64,000 nucleotides of DNA, taken from UBA9676 sp963730065. GTDB taxonomy: Bacteria; Actinomycetota; Actinomycetes; Streptosporangiales; Streptosporangiaceae. The notes below the pieces were generated by a model. The model had not been told where the DNA came from, searched no databases, and saw only the letters and a program-made list of their open reading frames with translations. Position numbers and translations under genes: made by a program. The stretch spans positions 434,001 through 498,000 of the forward strand of contig CAVSQL010000006.1 in assembly GCA_963730065.1 (NCBI GenBank), in the 5' to 3' direction. How positions within the stretch are numbered: position 1 is the stretch's first letter; every line of letters starts with the position of its first letter. This document shows, piece after piece, positions 16,175 to 25,121 of the stretch.

Positions 16175-19100
16175 ATGCCGCACCCGGACGACACCCGCCA
16201 CTTCCCGGCTCTGCCCGCGGCGATCGACCTGCCCGCCATGGAGCACGAGATGCTCAGGCGATGGCAGGACGGCAAGGTGTTCGAGCGCTCCCTGGAGCAG
16301 ACGGCCGCGGGACCACTGTGGACCTTCTACGAGGGGCCGCCGACCGCCAACGGCACGCCCGGTGTGCACCACATCGAGGCCCGGGTCTTCAAGGACGTCT
16401 TCCCCCGGTTCAAGACCATGCAGGGCTTCCACGTTCCGCGCCAGGGCGGCTGGGACTGCCATGGGCTGCCGGTCGAGGTGGCGGTCGAGAAGGAACTCGG
16501 GCTGTCGGGCAAGAAGGCCATCGAGGCCTACGGCGTCGCGGCTTTCAACGAGCGCTGCCGTGAATCGGTGCTCCGCTACGTCGGCGCGTTCGAGGAACTC
16601 ACCAGCCGGCTCGGCTACTGGGTGGATCTCGACCGCGCCTACAAGACCATGGACCCGGACTACATCGAGTCCGTCTGGTGGTCGCTGAAGGTCATCTACG
16701 AAAAAGGGCTGCTGGTCAGGGACTACCGGATCAGCCCGTACTGCCCACGCTGCGAGACCCCGCTCTCCGACCATGAGATGGGGCAGCCCGACGTCTACCA
16801 GACGGTCACCGATCCCTCGATCACGGTCCGGTTCCCGCTGACCGACCTGCCCGCCGGGGCGAATCCCCTGCTGGCCGGGGCGGACCTGCTGGTGTGGACC
16901 ACGACACCGTGGACGCTGGTGTCCAACACCGCGGTGGCCGTCCATCCCGACGAGACCTACGTGCTCGCCCGCAAGGCGGGCGACAGCGAAACAGTGGTAG
17001 TGGCGGAGAGACTGCTGCCGCAGGTGCTCGGCGAGGGATGGCATGTCACCGCCAGGATGACCGGCACCGAGCTGGCCGGGGCCCGCTATCGGCCCCCGTT
17101 CAGCCTGGTCGACATCCCCGCCGCTCATGTGGTGGTGACCGGAACCTTCGTGACCACCGAGGACGGTACCGGCCTGGTGCACATCGCGCCCGCGTTCGGC
17201 GCGGACGACATGGAGGCGTCGCGCGCGCACGGCCTGCCGATCGTGAACCCGATCGGGCCTGATGGCCGGTTCGAGGGCTCGGTGCCGATGGTGGGCGGCA
17301 TGTTCTTCAAGGACGCCGACCCGGAGCTGACCCACGACCTGGCCGAGCGCGGGCTGCTGTTCCGGTCCGAGCTGTCCGACCACAGCTACCCGCACTGCTG
17401 GCGCTGCAACACGCCGCTGCTGTACTACGCGCTTCCGTCCTGGTTTATCCGCACCACCGCGATGAAGGACCAGCTACTCGCGCAGAACGAGCTGACGAAC
17501 TGGCAGCCGCCGGGCATCAAGCACGGGCGGTACGGCGAGTGGCTGCGGAACAACGTGGACTGGGCGCTGTCGAGGACCAGGTTCTGGGGCACCCCGCTAC
17601 CGCTGTGGGAGTGCGGGCAGGGGCATGTGACCTGTGTGGGCTCGCTGGCCGAGCTGGGCGAAGTGGCGGGCACGGACCTGGCCGAGCTCGACCCGCACCG
17701 GCCGTTCGTGGACGAGGTGACGATCGCCTGCCGTGACTGCGGAGGGATCGCGCGGCGGGTGCCGGAGGTCATCGACGCCTGGTACGACTCGGGGTCGATG
17801 CCGTTCGCCCGGCACGGCGCCCCGTACCACAATAAGGAGGAGTTCGAGCGCACCTATCCCGCCCAGTTCATCTGCGAAGCGATCGACCAGACCCGGGGCT
17901 GGTTCTACTCGCTGATGGCGGTGGGCACGCTGGTCTTCGGCCGGTCATCGTACGAGAACGTGGTCTGCCTCGGCCTCGTAGTGGATGAGCGCGGGCGCAA
18001 GATGAGCAAGCACCTGGGCAATGTGCTGGAACCCATACCGCTGATGGAGGACTCGGGCGCGGATGCGGTGCGATGGTTCTTCGCCGCCACCGGGTCACCG
18101 TGGTCAACCCGCAGGATCGGGCACGGGGCGCTCGACGAGATCGTGCGCAAGGTGCTGCTGACCTACTGGAACACCATCTCGTTCCTGGTCCTGTACGCCA
18201 ACGCGGCGGCCGCCAACGGGCAGGCGTGGACGCCTGCCATGGCGGCTGATGCGCCCGAGCCAGCGACCCGGCCCCTGCTCGACCGGTGGGTGCTCAGCGA
18301 GCTGAATTCGGTGACCGCCGACGTCACCGCCGACCTGGAGGGCTTCGACACCGCCGCCGCCGGGCGCCGGCTCGCGGCCTTCATCGACGACGTGTCGAAC
18401 TGGTACGTACGCCGGTCGCGGCGCCGGTTCTGGGACGGGCCGCTGACACCGGACGGCGCCGCGGCCTTCGCGACCCTGTACGAGTGCATGCACACGCTGA
18501 CCCGGCTGATGGCGCCGATCGTGCCGTTCGTGACGGACTACGTGTGGGGTGTGCTGCGGACCGACGCCGACCCGGACTCCGTGCACCTGGCCAGCTGGCC
18601 GGCCGCCGACCGGGACCTGATGGACGAACGGCTTTCCCGGCAGATGCACCTGGTCCGGCGGCTGGTCGAGCTGGGCCGCTCGGCCCGGGCCGCCGACTCG
18701 ATCCAGATCCGCCAGCCGCTGGCCCGCGCGCTGGTGGGGGCGCAGGGGTTCGCGGACCTGGCGCCAGAACTGCGGGATCAGATCGCCGCCGAGCTCAACG
18801 TGCGTTCGCTGGAAGCCTTGAGCATGGTCGGCGAAGACCTGGTGGACCACGTCGTGAAGCCGAACTTCCGGTCGCTGGGCCGCAGATTCGGCAAGGGCAC
18901 GCAGGCCGTTGCGGCGGCGATCACCGCCGCGGACGCGGCCGCTCTGGCCGCTGCCCTGCGCACCGAGGGTGAGACCTCGGTCGTGGTGGACGGGGAGCGG
19001 GTGCCGCTCGGGCCTGACGACGTGATCATCACCCAGACTCCCCGGGCCGGCTGGACGGTGGCCGCCGACGCCGGGGAGACCGTCGCGCTGGAGACCTCCA

Positions 19101-19396
19101 TCACCGGCGAACTGCGGCGGGAAGGACTGGCCCGGGAGGTGATCCGCCTGATCCAGGACGCACGCAGGGCCGACGGGCTCGACGTGAGCGACCGGATATC
19201 GCTGTGGTGGCAGGCGGCGAGCCCGGAACTGGCCGAAACGCTGACCCAGCACGGGCAGCTCATCGCCGGTGAGGTGCTGGCCGGTGAGTTCCGCGCTGGG
19301 ACGCCCGGTGCCGGTACGGCCCCGGGCGCTGGCCAGGGGCCAGCTGAGCACCGCGACGAGGACCTCGGGCTGACGTTCTGGCTGCAACGGGCGTAG
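16175..19396 (+). CDS. ileS: Isoleucyl-tRNA synthetase
   Basis: A class I synthetase of 1073 residues that charges tRNA-Ile. The ATP site is GPPTANGTPGVHHIEAR (about 52-68, HIGH-like) with GRKMSKHLGN near 606-615 (KMSKS-like, with His). WTTTPWTL marks the CP1 editing domain. EGPPTANG and KMSKH are traits of the eukaryote-like IleS2 lineage, many members of which tolerate mupirocin. The ATG at 16175 has AGGAGG 10 bases upstream, which the T-box leader can mask. The gene converges on the broken acidic protein. Confidence 0.97.
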   Translation: MPHPDDTRHFPALPAAIDLPAMEHEMLRRWQDGKVFERSLEQTAAGPLWTFYEGPPTANGTPGVHHIEARVFKDVFPRFKTMQGFHVPRQGGWDCHGLPVEVAVEKELGLSGKKAIEAYGVAAFNERCRESVLRYVGAFEELTSRLGYWVDLDRAYKTMDPDYIESVWWSLKVIYEKGLLVRDYRISPYCPRCETPLSDHEMGQPDVYQTVTDPSITVRFPLTDLPAGANPLLAGADLLVWTTTPWTLVSNTAVAVHPDETYVLARKAGDSETVVVAERLLPQVLGEGWHVTARMTGTELAGARYRPPFSLVDIPAAHVVVTGTFVTTEDGTGLVHIAPAFGADDMEASRAHGLPIVNPIGPDGRFEGSVPMVGGMFFKDADPELTHDLAERGLLFRSELSDHSYPHCWRCNTPLLYYALPSWFIRTTAMKDQLLAQNELTNWQPPGIKHGRYGEWLRNNVDWALSRTRFWGTPLPLWECGQGHVTCVGSLAELGEVAGTDLAELDPHRPFVDEVTIACRDCGGIARRVPEVIDAWYDSGSMPFARHGAPYHNKEEFERTYPAQFICEAIDQTRGWFYSLMAVGTLVFGRSSYENVVCLGLVVDERGRKMSKHLGNVLEPIPLMEDSGADAVRWFFAATGSPWSTRRIGHGALDEIVRKVLLTYWNTISFLVLYANAAAANGQAWTPAMAADAPEPATRPLLDRWVLSELNSVTADVTADLEGFDTAAAGRRLAAFIDDVSNWYVRRSRRRFWDGPLTPDGAAAFATLYECMHTLTRLMAPIVPFVTDYVWGVLRTDADPDSVHLASWPAADRDLMDERLSRQMHLVRRLVELGRSARAADSIQIRQPLARALVGAQGFADLAPELRDQIAAELNVRSLEALSMVGEDLVDHVVKPNFRSLGRRFGKGTQAVAAAITAADAAALAAALRTEGETSVVVDGERVPLGPDDVIITQTPRAGWTVAADAGETVALETSITGELRREGLAREVIRLIQDARRADGLDVSDRISLWWQAASPELAETLTQHGQLIAGEVLAGEFRAGTPGAGTAPGAGQGPAEHRDEDLGLTFWLQRA

Positions 19397-19423
19397 CGAG
19401 CCGGGCCGCCCGCTGGGCGTGCC

Positions 19424-20449
19424 TCACGCCTCGGCCGAGAGCGGCTTCTCCGGCTCGCAGGCCCGGCAGGGCACGCAGCCATTGGCCTCGGCTTCCCGGG
19501 CGGTCGTGGTTTCGAGGTCGTCACCGCCGAGGAACCGGATCAAGATACAGCCGCCGCGGTGATACCGGGCCACCCCCGGGACGATCACCACGTGCTCGTC
19601 CAGGTGCGAGGAAGGGCCGCCCCGCTCTTGGCCGTCCCGGGTCCCGGCGGCAGGCCCGGGGCCGCGGTCCGCGTCGGCGCCACGTCCAGCCGCCTGCTCG
19701 TCGTCGGCCCGCTCCGCTGACCCGGCCGCCGCTGCCCGCGCGCCCGGGCTCGCGGTCTGTCCCTTGACCGGCTCGTGGCCGGGCGCCGGCCCAGACGCTG
19801 CACGTGACGGTTCGAAGAACGTGGCTGGCGCCGGATCGAAGAGCCTGGCTGGCAGCGTCCCGGCCGGCGACGGCCCGGTACCTGTCAGCTTCGAGGCCGC
19901 GCCCAGCGCCGGGCCCGGCGCCGCCGTCGTGCTGCCTGGTGCGCCGTCGCTGTCAGCACCCGCCTCGCCGTCGGCGTCACCCCCCGAACGCGAGGCCGCG
20001 CTGGCGTCCCGGCCCGCGCGGGTGGCCAGGGCATCACCATCGCCGTCGGCGTCCCGGCCTGACCGGGCGGCCGTGGCGTCATCGTCACCGTCGGCCCGGG
20101 AATCCCCGCGGTGGCCACCACGGTCAGCGTCCCGGCCGCCATCGGAGTCCGCCACGTCATCGTCAGCACTGGCATCCCCGCCCGCGCGGGAAGCCGCTGG
20201 GCCGCCGTCGTCGGCGTCCTCGCCTGGCCGGGCGGCCGTGGCGTCATCGTCGCCGTCGGCCCGGGAATCCCCGCGGTGGCCACCACGGTCAGCGTCCCGG
20301 CCGCCATCGGAGTCCGCCACGTCATCGTCAGCACTGGCATCCCCGCCCGCGCGGGAAGCCGCTGGGCCGCCGTCGTCGGCGGCGCCCGCCCGCGCCGGCC
20401 GCCGCATCGCCGGCGTCGGCGGCACGGCCAGCGCGGCCGACCACGGCAT
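19424..20449 (-). pseudogene. C-terminal fragment of a broken acidic membrane-linked protein (Cys-rich end)
   Basis: A 341-codon frame, Asp/Gly/Ala-rich and disordered over most of its length. It contains two copies of a 55-residue repeat and ends in a conserved-looking domain, VVIVPGVARYHRGGCILIRFLGGDDL...GCVPCRACEP. The His/Cys spacing there suggests a small metal site (inference). The frame joins the one at 20328-21626 if one extra base near 20385 is ignored. I read 19424-22379 as one ancestral gene, now in three pieces. Function unknown. Confidence 0.6.
20063..20392. repeat. 165-bp tandem duplication (2 x 55 codons)
   Basis: Two almost identical 165-bp units, about 20063-20227 and 20228-20392, encode an Asp-rich 55-residue block (ADDGGPAASRAGGDASADDD and onward) twice in the same frame. 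The likely frameshift in the host gene lies at the boundary of the second unit. Recent duplication is indicated by the near identity. Confidence 0.85.
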
Positions 20450-21626
20450 CGTCGCCGGTCAGGGAAGTCCGGTCGTCGCGGCCGGCCGCGACGTCACCAC
20501 CGGTCAGGGAAGCCCCGGCGGCAGCGGCGTCGGCTCCGGCCCGGCCCGCCTGGTCAGGCTCCTCACGGCCGCTTTCGCCATCCGGCTCCGCTGGCCCGGT
20601 CCGCGTCTTCTCGCCACCGCCCGCCCACGTCGGGCGGGACCAGAGATCGGAACCTGCCCGCTCGGGGACCGGCCTCTCTCCGGCCGGGGATGAGGTCTCG
20701 GTCCCGCCATCTTCGGCGGGCGAGTCTGGGCCTGCGGGCTGCCAGTCGTCGTCCTCGTCGAGATCTAGGTCTCCTACGAGGGTCAGCGGAATGCTCCAGG
20801 GCGAGGGGGCGGCCTCCTCTTCCTCCTCGGCTTCCTCTTCCTGGGCACCGGCCTCCTTCGCTGCTGCGGCCGCGCTCATGCGGTCAGGCACCTCGTCGGG
20901 TGTGATCTCGTCACGCCCGGCCTCGTCACGCCCGGCCTCGTCACGCCCGGCCTCGTCACGCCCGGCCTCGTCACGCCCGGCCTCGTCACGCCCGGCCTCG
21001 TCACGCCCGGCCTCGTCACGCTGGGCCAGGGCGGGCGGCTCGGCGTGGGCGTCCGCGTCAGCATGGTCCTGCGGACCATCCTCATCGTCCGCCGATGGGG
21101 CACCCGGCCGGGCGGAAACCTTCGGCGCCCATGCGCTCCATATGTCCCGTGACGCTTCACGTTCTGCGGGGCGGCCCGGCCCGGCGTCATCGTCGCCGGA
21201 ACCGGCTTCGGCGGCCTTGTCCGCCGGCCTGCTCCACAGGTCGCCACCCATCGCCAGTGGCCCTGTCGCAGGCCGGGGCGGAGAGGCTGGCTCGGCCTCC
21301 GGCTCGGCGGCCAGCTCACCGCTAATCCGGTCCCAGAAGTCATCGTGTGGCCGTGCCGGGGGCTGCGATGCGGCAGCAGGGATGGGCGGGTCCGGCGGCG
21401 CGGGCGGGGTCCATTCGCCGTCAGGCTCGCGGGGCGGCCGCCGCGGACCCACCGGCTCCGGCCCGGGCATATCGACGTCCGGCCACTCGTCCGGCCCGGC
21501 ACCAGTGGCTGCCCAGCCGGGCGGGCCGGATTCGGCACCGCTGCGGCCGGATGGTGCGGCCCCGGCCCCGGCCTCGGCGGCTCGCTGCCCGGGGTGCGGG
21601 TCGTGAGCCGGGTCGAAGGGCTCCAT
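20328..21626 (-). pseudogene. Middle fragment of the broken acidic protein
   Basis: A 432-codon frame, strongly acidic and Pro/Ala/Gly-rich, with DDFWDRI, GGDLWSRP and GSDLWSRP motifs spaced along it, a DEAGR pentapeptide repeat and a Glu tract (EEEAEEEEEAAPS). It is in the same frame as the membrane fragment at 21687-22379, separated from it by one TGA at 21687-21689. It leaves the frame of the C-terminal fragment at about 20385, after which an Arg-rich tail (GRRRRRRPSG) appears that does not fit the rest of the protein. It may be a separate gene starting at ATG 21626. Confidence 0.55.
20911..21015. repeat. 15-bp minisatellite, 7 copies
   Basis: Seven perfect tandem copies of tcacgcccggcctcg, with a degenerate eighth copy after it, encode the pentapeptide DEAGR on the minus strand inside the acidic protein. 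The unit is a multiple of three, so copy-number change would keep the frame. Confidence 0.95.
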
Positions 21627-21686
21627 GCCACCCGGTCCAGGCTGCTCAGCCCCGGGCCACGGTGGCTCAATGCCGGGCCACGGTGG

Positions 21687-22379
21687 TCAGTGCGCGGGCC
21701 ACGGTGGCAGTGTGTTGGGCCCTGGTGGCGGGGTGTTGGGCCCTGGTGGCGGGGCCCCTCCGAAGGCTGGGCCGTTGGCTGCCGGACCCCCGGCACCCTT
21801 GGGTGCTGTGCCCGCTGGCGGCGCGGCGGCCGGGCGCCGGCCGGGCGGCCCGACCGGGGGCCGCCCCCGTCCCGAGCTGTGTGTCCCGGAATACCCACCC
21901 ATCCGGCCGGGCCGGGCCGGGCCGGGCCTCGCCGGGCCGCCTTGGCCCAGGTCGTCCCGGCCTGGGCCGTTCCCCTGGGGCGCCCTCGCCGGGCCGATCA
22001 TCGGATAACCGGCCTGATCCGGTCCGGCGCCACCGGCTTCGGCTTCCCAGTCGGACTGCGCTCCCGGGCTGCCATTGGCGGAACCGGCCTCGGCCTCGGC
22101 GGGCCGCCCGCTCAGCTGGGGAATGCTGGCCCGGCCACCGACCATCGTGGCCGCGCCGACGCCGGAGCCGGCCGCCCACGTCGGCGGCCGGCTGTCAGGT
22201 GCCGCACCCGCCTCGCCGAAGATCTCTCTCCACCGCGCCAGGACCCCGGCCGCCAGCAGGACCGAGGCGAGCACGCTCACCCCGATTGATACGTAGACCA
22301 GCACCAGGCTTGTCGTGAGAACCCCCACGACGAGCACCAGTATCGCACCGGCCACGAGGAAAGCGCTGAAACGGATCAC
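21687..22379 (-). CDS. Membrane-anchored N-terminal fragment of the acidic protein
   Basis: A 230-residue frame with two transmembrane segments at about 4-22 and 25-46 (SAFLVAGAILVLVVGV, VYVSIGVSVLASVLLAAGVL), then a Gly/Pro/Ala-rich disordered tail ending in a PPWP repeat. Its TGA at 21687-21689 sits within that repeat, and the same frame continues after it as PPWPGIEPPWPG up to the ATG at 21626. The GTG at 22379 has GGAGGG 6 bases upstream. Placed next to divIVA, it may have a cell-envelope role, but no function is known. Confidence 0.65.
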   Translation of the reverse strand: MIRFSAFLVAGAILVLVVGVLTTSLVLVYVSIGVSVLASVLLAAGVLARWREIFGEAGAAPDSRPPTWAAGSGVGAATMVGGRASIPQLSGRPAEAEAGSANGSPGAQSDWEAEAGGAGPDQAGYPMIGPARAPQGNGPGRDDLGQGGPARPGPARPGRMGGYSGTHSSGRGRPPVGPPGRRPAAAPPAGTAPKGAGGPAANGPAFGGAPPPGPNTPPPGPNTLPPWPAH

Positions 22380-22424
22380 TAGCGCCCTCCACCTGCCAGG
22401 CAGCAGCTGCCAGGCAGCAGCAGG

Positions 22425-23270
22425 TTAGCGGCGTTCGTGCGCGGAGCTGTCGGCGGGGTGGTATCCGCCAGTGTGCCCGGCAGACTCTGCCGAGCCGGCA
22501 TAGGCACCGGTCACGGCGGGCTGCCCGTTGCGGGAGTCGATCCTCATGCCTGCGCCGGCGGCGGACTGCGGCCCGGCCATAGCGGGGAAGGTCCCGCTGT
22601 CCGTGGCGCCTGCCTCGAGGTCGCGGAGCTGGCCTTCCAGGTACGCCTTGAGCCTGCTGCGGTACTCCCGCTCGAAGGCACGCAGGTCGTCCACGCGCCG
22701 CTCCAGCTCTTCGCGCTGCTGCACCAGGGAGCCCATGGCCTGCCGGTGCCGTTCCTGGGCGTCGCGCTCCAGGCTCTCGGCCCTGGCCCTGGCGTCGCTG
22801 GTGATCTGCTCGGCCTGGCGGCGGGCCTTGCCGAGGATCTCATCCGCCTCGCGCCGGGCCCGGCCCAGGGTCTCGTCCGCCTCACGCCGGGCATCGGCGA
22901 TCGCCTGGTCGGCTGTCTGCTGCGCAAGCGCCAGTACCCGGGCGGCCGTGTCCATGTTGTCCTCGGGCGGGGGCGCCATGCTCATCATGGCTGGCTCAGG
23001 CCGACGCTCTGGCTGGGACATCATCGGTTCCGGAGCCATCAGCTCGGGCTCGGGCTCGCTCAGCGGGGAGTTGAGGGCCGATATGGCCGACTTCCCTCCG
23101 CGCAAGCACTCACCCAGCTTCGCCCGGAGCTCCTCGTTCTCCTGGGTCAGCCGATCAAGCTCGACTTCGACCTCGTCGAGGAAGGCATCGACCTCTTCCT
23201 CGTCGTAACCCGGCCTCAGCCTGGTGGTACTGAACTGCTTGTTCCGCACATCAGCGGGCGTCAGCGGCAT
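22425..23270 (-). CDS. divIVA: DivIVA/Wag31 polar-growth scaffold
   Basis: A 281-residue coiled-coil protein that marks curved poles and septa and recruits the wall machinery in actinomycetes. The N-terminal lipid-binding domain is typical (MPLTPADVRNKQFSTTRLRPGYDEEEVDAFLDEVE), followed by a Pro/Met-rich linker (about 70-100) and a long Arg/Glu coiled coil (about 105-215). The C-terminus is Gly/Ser-rich. The ATG at 23270 has GAGGAG 5 bases upstream. It is the last gene of the division cluster. Confidence 0.95.
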   Translation of the reverse strand: MPLTPADVRNKQFSTTRLRPGYDEEEVDAFLDEVEVELDRLTQENEELRAKLGECLRGGKSAISALNSPLSEPEPELMAPEPMMSQPERRPEPAMMSMAPPPEDNMDTAARVLALAQQTADQAIADARREADETLGRARREADEILGKARRQAEQITSDARARAESLERDAQERHRQAMGSLVQQREELERRVDDLRAFEREYRSRLKAYLEGQLRDLEAGATDSGTFPAMAGPQSAAGAGMRIDSRNGQPAVTGAYAGSAESAGHTGGYHPADSSAHERR

Positions 23271-23319
23271 CTCGTCTCCTCGGCGCGCATGGGTGTGTCC
23301 CCTATGGGACCGTACCGGA

Positions 23320-23604
23320 TCAGAGCAGCTGTACGGCGTTGATCAGGAGAAGAACAACGAAGAACAGCAACATGAAGCTGAGGTCCAGGGCCACACTACC
23401 GAGCCGGAGTACCGGGATGAACCTGCTCAAGAACTTCAGTGGCGGATCGGTGGCGGTGTAGACCGTCTCCGCGGCCACCAGCACCGCCCCCCGCGGCTGC
23501 CAGCCGCGGGAGAACGCCTGTATCCAGCTGAAAATCAGCCGCCCGATCAGGAGCAGCAGATAGATCCAGAGCGCATATGTCAGAACGACCTTTAGGATGC
23601 CCAC
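23320..23604 (-). CDS. YggT-family membrane protein
   Basis: A 94-residue protein with hydrophobic segments at about 5-27 and 70-92 and the family motif DPPLKFLSRFIPVLRLGSVALDLSF. YggT (YlmG) proteins lie between sepF and divIVA in most actinobacteria and have been linked to membrane and division organisation, without a known biochemical role. The start is GTG 23604, and GGAG sits only 2 bases before it. Confidence 0.92.
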   Translation of the reverse strand: MGILKVVLTYALWIYLLLLIGRLIFSWIQAFSRGWQPRGAVLVAAETVYTATDPPLKFLSRFIPVLRLGSVALDLSFMLLFFVVLLLINAVQLL

Positions 23605-23681
23605 GGCTCCGCCCTGTCCTCGGAGCCGACGGCCGGGCGACCGCCGGGTGGTCGCCGTGCTGTCTTGTTCGTCACGGGTGC

Positions 23682-24176
23682 CTAACTTTGGTTGAAGAAC
23701 CCTCGCTCCGCCATCCGCGCCTTGTCCTCGGCCGTGACCTCGATGTTCGCCGGTGACAGCAGGAATACCTTGTTGGTCACCCGCTCGATGCTGCCCCGGA
23801 GGCCAAAGATCAGGCCTGCCGCGAAGTCGACGAGGCGCTTGGCGTCGCTGTCAACCATTTCAGTCAGGTTCATGATCACTGGGATGCCCTCGCGGAAGTG
23901 CTCCCCGATGGTACGGGCCTCATTGTATGTGCGCGGGTGCAGGGTTGTGATGCGAGTCAGGTCAGTGGCTTGCACTGTCGTCCCGGCTGGGTGTGCTGCT
24001 GCGGTAACCATGTCTCCTGCCAGCAGGTTCTCCTGCCCGGCGCTCTCGCCAGGCAGCTCTTCCGGCTGCTCCTCGTACTCGGTGTACTCCTCGTAGGAGT
24101 CGTCGCCGTCGTCGTAGCGCCGGTCGTCCTCGACAAGCCCGAGGTAGACCGCCATCTTGTGCATCGCGCCGGCCAT
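23682..24176 (-). CDS. sepF: Cell division protein SepF
   Basis: SepF anchors FtsZ to the membrane in organisms without FtsA. The 164-residue protein has the MAGAMHKMAVYLGLVEDD membrane-binding helix, an acidic linker (19-50), and the C-terminal FtsZ-binding domain (about 75-164: TLHPRTYNEARTIGEHFREG, PVIMNLTEM, KRLVDFAAGL). The ATG at 24176 has GGAGG 8 bases upstream. No ftsA is seen, as expected for actinobacteria. Confidence 0.96.
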   Translation of the reverse strand: MAGAMHKMAVYLGLVEDDRRYDDGDDSYEEYTEYEEQPEELPGESAGQENLLAGDMVTAAAHPAGTTVQATDLTRITTLHPRTYNEARTIGEHFREGIPVIMNLTEMVDSDAKRLVDFAAGLIFGLRGSIERVTNKVFLLSPANIEVTAEDKARMAERGFFNQS

Positions 24177-24221
24177 CCGTCCGTCCTCCGTGATCCCAGT
24201 CGGGCGCCCGTGCGACGGACA

Positions 24222-24947
24222 CTACCTGACGAAGCCTGGCCGGCCGCCGAGCAACGCCGTACCGACGCGCACGTGTGTCGCACCGACGGCGATGGCCGCC
24301 TCCATGTCTCCGCTCATCCCGGCCGAGATCATCGCTGCTTCCGGCCGGACCTCACGCACGGCGGCGGCGGCCGCGGGGAGGAGCGCGAACGCCGACTCGG
24401 GCGGCACCCCCAGCGGTGCGACGGCCATCACACCCCCCAAGAGCAGGCCTTCTTCGGCGGCGACCGCCTCAGCGAGCCCGGGGATCTGCGGAGGCGCCGC
24501 ACCCCCGTGGCCCGGGACGTCATCCAGGCTCACCTGGACCAGGCAGGTGATCACCCGGCCGGCCTTCCGGGCCGCACCCCCGAGTGCGCGCACCAAGCGC
24601 GGCCGGTCCACCGAATGAACCACCCGCGCATACCGCACCACGCTCGCGGCTTTGTTGGTCTGCAGCTGCCCTACGAAATGCCAGTTCAGCCGCGGTGCCA
24701 GGTCGGCGCACTCGGCCGCTTTCGGCGCCGCTTCCTGATCCCGGTTCTCCCCCACATCCCGCACCCCGAGCTGGTACAGCAGCCGCACGTCCGAGGCCGG
24801 AAACGTCTTCGTGATCGCGACCAGCGTCACGTCCCCCGCATCCCGCCCCACCGCCGCACAAGCTGCGCCAATCCGCTCACGGACAGCCACCAGCCGAGCA
24901 CTCAGCTCGTCCCTCCGACTCGAGCCCGGCACCTGCTCCTCGCCCAT
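24222..24947 (-). CDS. YggS/PROSC-family PLP-binding protein
   Basis: A PLP-homeostasis protein with an alanine-racemase-like barrel. The PLP lysine is in LVAITKTFPASDV (about Lys47), followed by VGENRDQEA, WHFVGQLQTNK, MISAGMSGDMEAAI and THVRVGTALLG. It lies between ftsZ and sepF, the usual place of ylmE. The start could be ATG 24947, or GTG at 24950 or 24956; none has a clear ribosome site. The pgeF (ylmD) gene that normally separates it from ftsZ is absent. Confidence 0.93.
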   Translation of the reverse strand: MGEEQVPGSSRRDELSARLVAVRERIGAACAAVGRDAGDVTLVAITKTFPASDVRLLYQLGVRDVGENRDQEAAPKAAECADLAPRLNWHFVGQLQTNKAASVVRYARVVHSVDRPRLVRALGGAARKAGRVITCLVQVSLDDVPGHGGAAPPQIPGLAEAVAAEEGLLLGGVMAVAPLGVPPESAFALLPAAAAAVREVRPEAAMISAGMSGDMEAAIAVGATHVRVGTALLGGRPGFVR

Positions 24948-25121
24948 CACGCCCACATCATGTAGCGAACCACGCTGCCACCGAATCCCCCCAGCCGCTC
25001 AGCGCGGCCGGGGTGGGCTGCCCGGAGCGTATAAAGAGCCGAAGGCGGCGCGGAGGGCGGCCCACCTCCGGTCGCGCCCCCCGCGCCGCTGAGACGGCCA
25101 GGGCAGGCCAGCCTGGTTGGC

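Noticed and set aside
20063..21015. Repeats considered as a CRISPR array
   Set aside because: Units are contiguous without unique spacers and keep the reading frame; no cas gene is near.
19804..21606. 600-codon plus-strand frame over the acidic repeat gene
   Set aside because: Ser/Arg/Pro-rich translation mirrors the repeats on the other strand; no start signal or recognisable domain.
20876..21898. Alternative minus-strand frame overlapping the acidic protein
   Set aside because: It reads the DEAGR repeats as Thr-Arg-Pro-Gly-Val repeats and has neither the acidic composition nor the LWSRP motifs of the neighbouring frame.
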